Assembly (NCBI RefSeq): GCF_007991655.1
Contig: NZ_BJYT01000017.1
Span: 30,835-94,834 of the forward strand
DNA: 64,000 nt
Direction: 5' to 3'
Origin: Segetibacter aerophilus
GTDB taxonomy: Bacteria > Bacteroidota > Bacteroidia > Chitinophagales > Chitinophagaceae
Shown here: piece by piece, positions 63,679 to 64,000 of the stretch
Position numbering within the stretch: the first letter of the stretch is position 1
Layout of the letters: every line of letters starts with the position of its first letter
The notes under the pieces: generated by a model
What the model saw: the letters and a program-made list of their open reading frames with translations, nothing else
Databases searched by the model: none
Told to the model about the DNA's origin: nothing
Made by a program: the position numbers and the translations under genes

Positions 63679-64000
63679 TTTTGTTTTGGTTTATTGTTAG
63701 TTATTAATATTTCGTAAAACTACTCCTGCTATCTGCCGGAACTATTACACAATTACAGATATGATTTGCAAAATTTGGTGTGATGTTTTACTGAGGTTAA
63801 CGAAGTTTACAGTGTCCTGAAAAAGAGTTAGCGTTAGAGGGTGTTGTGACTACAGAGGCATGGATAGTCCTAATAGAAGGACACGTGTTGGTGCCAACAT
63901 AAGTTGATGAAATGCAACACACTAGCTTATTCTTCAGCTGGAATTACAACCTCACGATCAGCTAGGAAGTACTGACAGCAGTTAGTTTTTGTAGATTTTT
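63679..64000. other. Intergenic region at the right edge, 322 bp
   Basis: Upstream of the HMA-domain gene. It should contain the operon promoter. The sequence shows no strong hairpin and no recognisable gene end. Confidence 0.35.

Overview
The window looks like chromosomal DNA of a Bacteroidota member, most likely a soil or plant-associated Chitinophagaceae. The evidence is SusC/SusD pairs, TonB receptors with carboxypeptidase-regulatory-like N-domains, many lipoproteins with SCKKE-type lipoboxes, PAS-rich hybrid signalling, AT-rich DNA, few Shine-Dalgarno sequences and TAnnTTTG-type -7 elements. No rRNA operon, complete tRNA or CRISPR array was seen.

Layout. 1-7.8 kb (minus): a signalling block with a receiver-PAS protein cut by the window edge, an Rcp1-like receiver with a PAS histidine kinase, a lone receiver, and an eight-PAS NarL-type kinase with its LuxR-type regulator. 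8.1-14.2 kb (plus): a polyol-permease-family MFS carrier, then a translationally coupled set of 2-hydroxyacid dehydrogenase, LsrK-like FGGY kinase, second FGGY kinase and histidine phosphatase, probably for an unidentified polyol or sugar acid. 15.8-23.7 kb (plus): the most interesting region. A cysteine desulfurase and a SusC/SusD/thioredoxin-like operon share a CTAC-N8-TAGAC operator-like site at their promoters. The SusC mRNA begins with a strong hairpin, then a 38-codon leader ORF ending in five Cys in its last eight residues, then mutually exclusive hairpins. It reads as a cysteine-sensing attenuator over an outer-membrane uptake system.

23.8-29.7 kb: DoxX-like protein, decayed small membrane gene, DUF5655-like protein, S51 peptidase-like protein, an orphan molybdopterin oxidoreductase subunit, and an NmrA-like reductase. 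29.9-36.5 kb (minus): a putative metal (copper?) handling cluster with a di-haem peroxidase, outer-membrane protein, lipoprotein, CNGKC peptide, TonB receptor and an Asp-box protein with a CCQCC motif. 36.5-47 kb: AraC pseudogene, Crp/Fnr regulator, flavodoxin/SnoaL/DoxX operon, esterases, and a CitMHS-AtuA-AtuA-like operon. 47-50.5 kb: PAS kinase and cNMP-DUF1003 protein.

50.6-59.7 kb: three decayed remnants of one IS6-like element surround a CE6-like esterase, GH97 glycosidase, two lipoproteins and a vanadium-haloperoxidase-like protein whose PSGH motif is PSGL. At 59.90-59.98 kb a 16-nt tRNA-Asp 3' end sits beside a terminator, an att-like scar, next to a C-terminally truncated GNAT gene. 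60.6-63.7 kb (minus): multicopper oxidase, a paralogue of the outer-membrane protein at 34.4 kb, and a secreted HMA-domain protein. This is a second metal-handling cluster.
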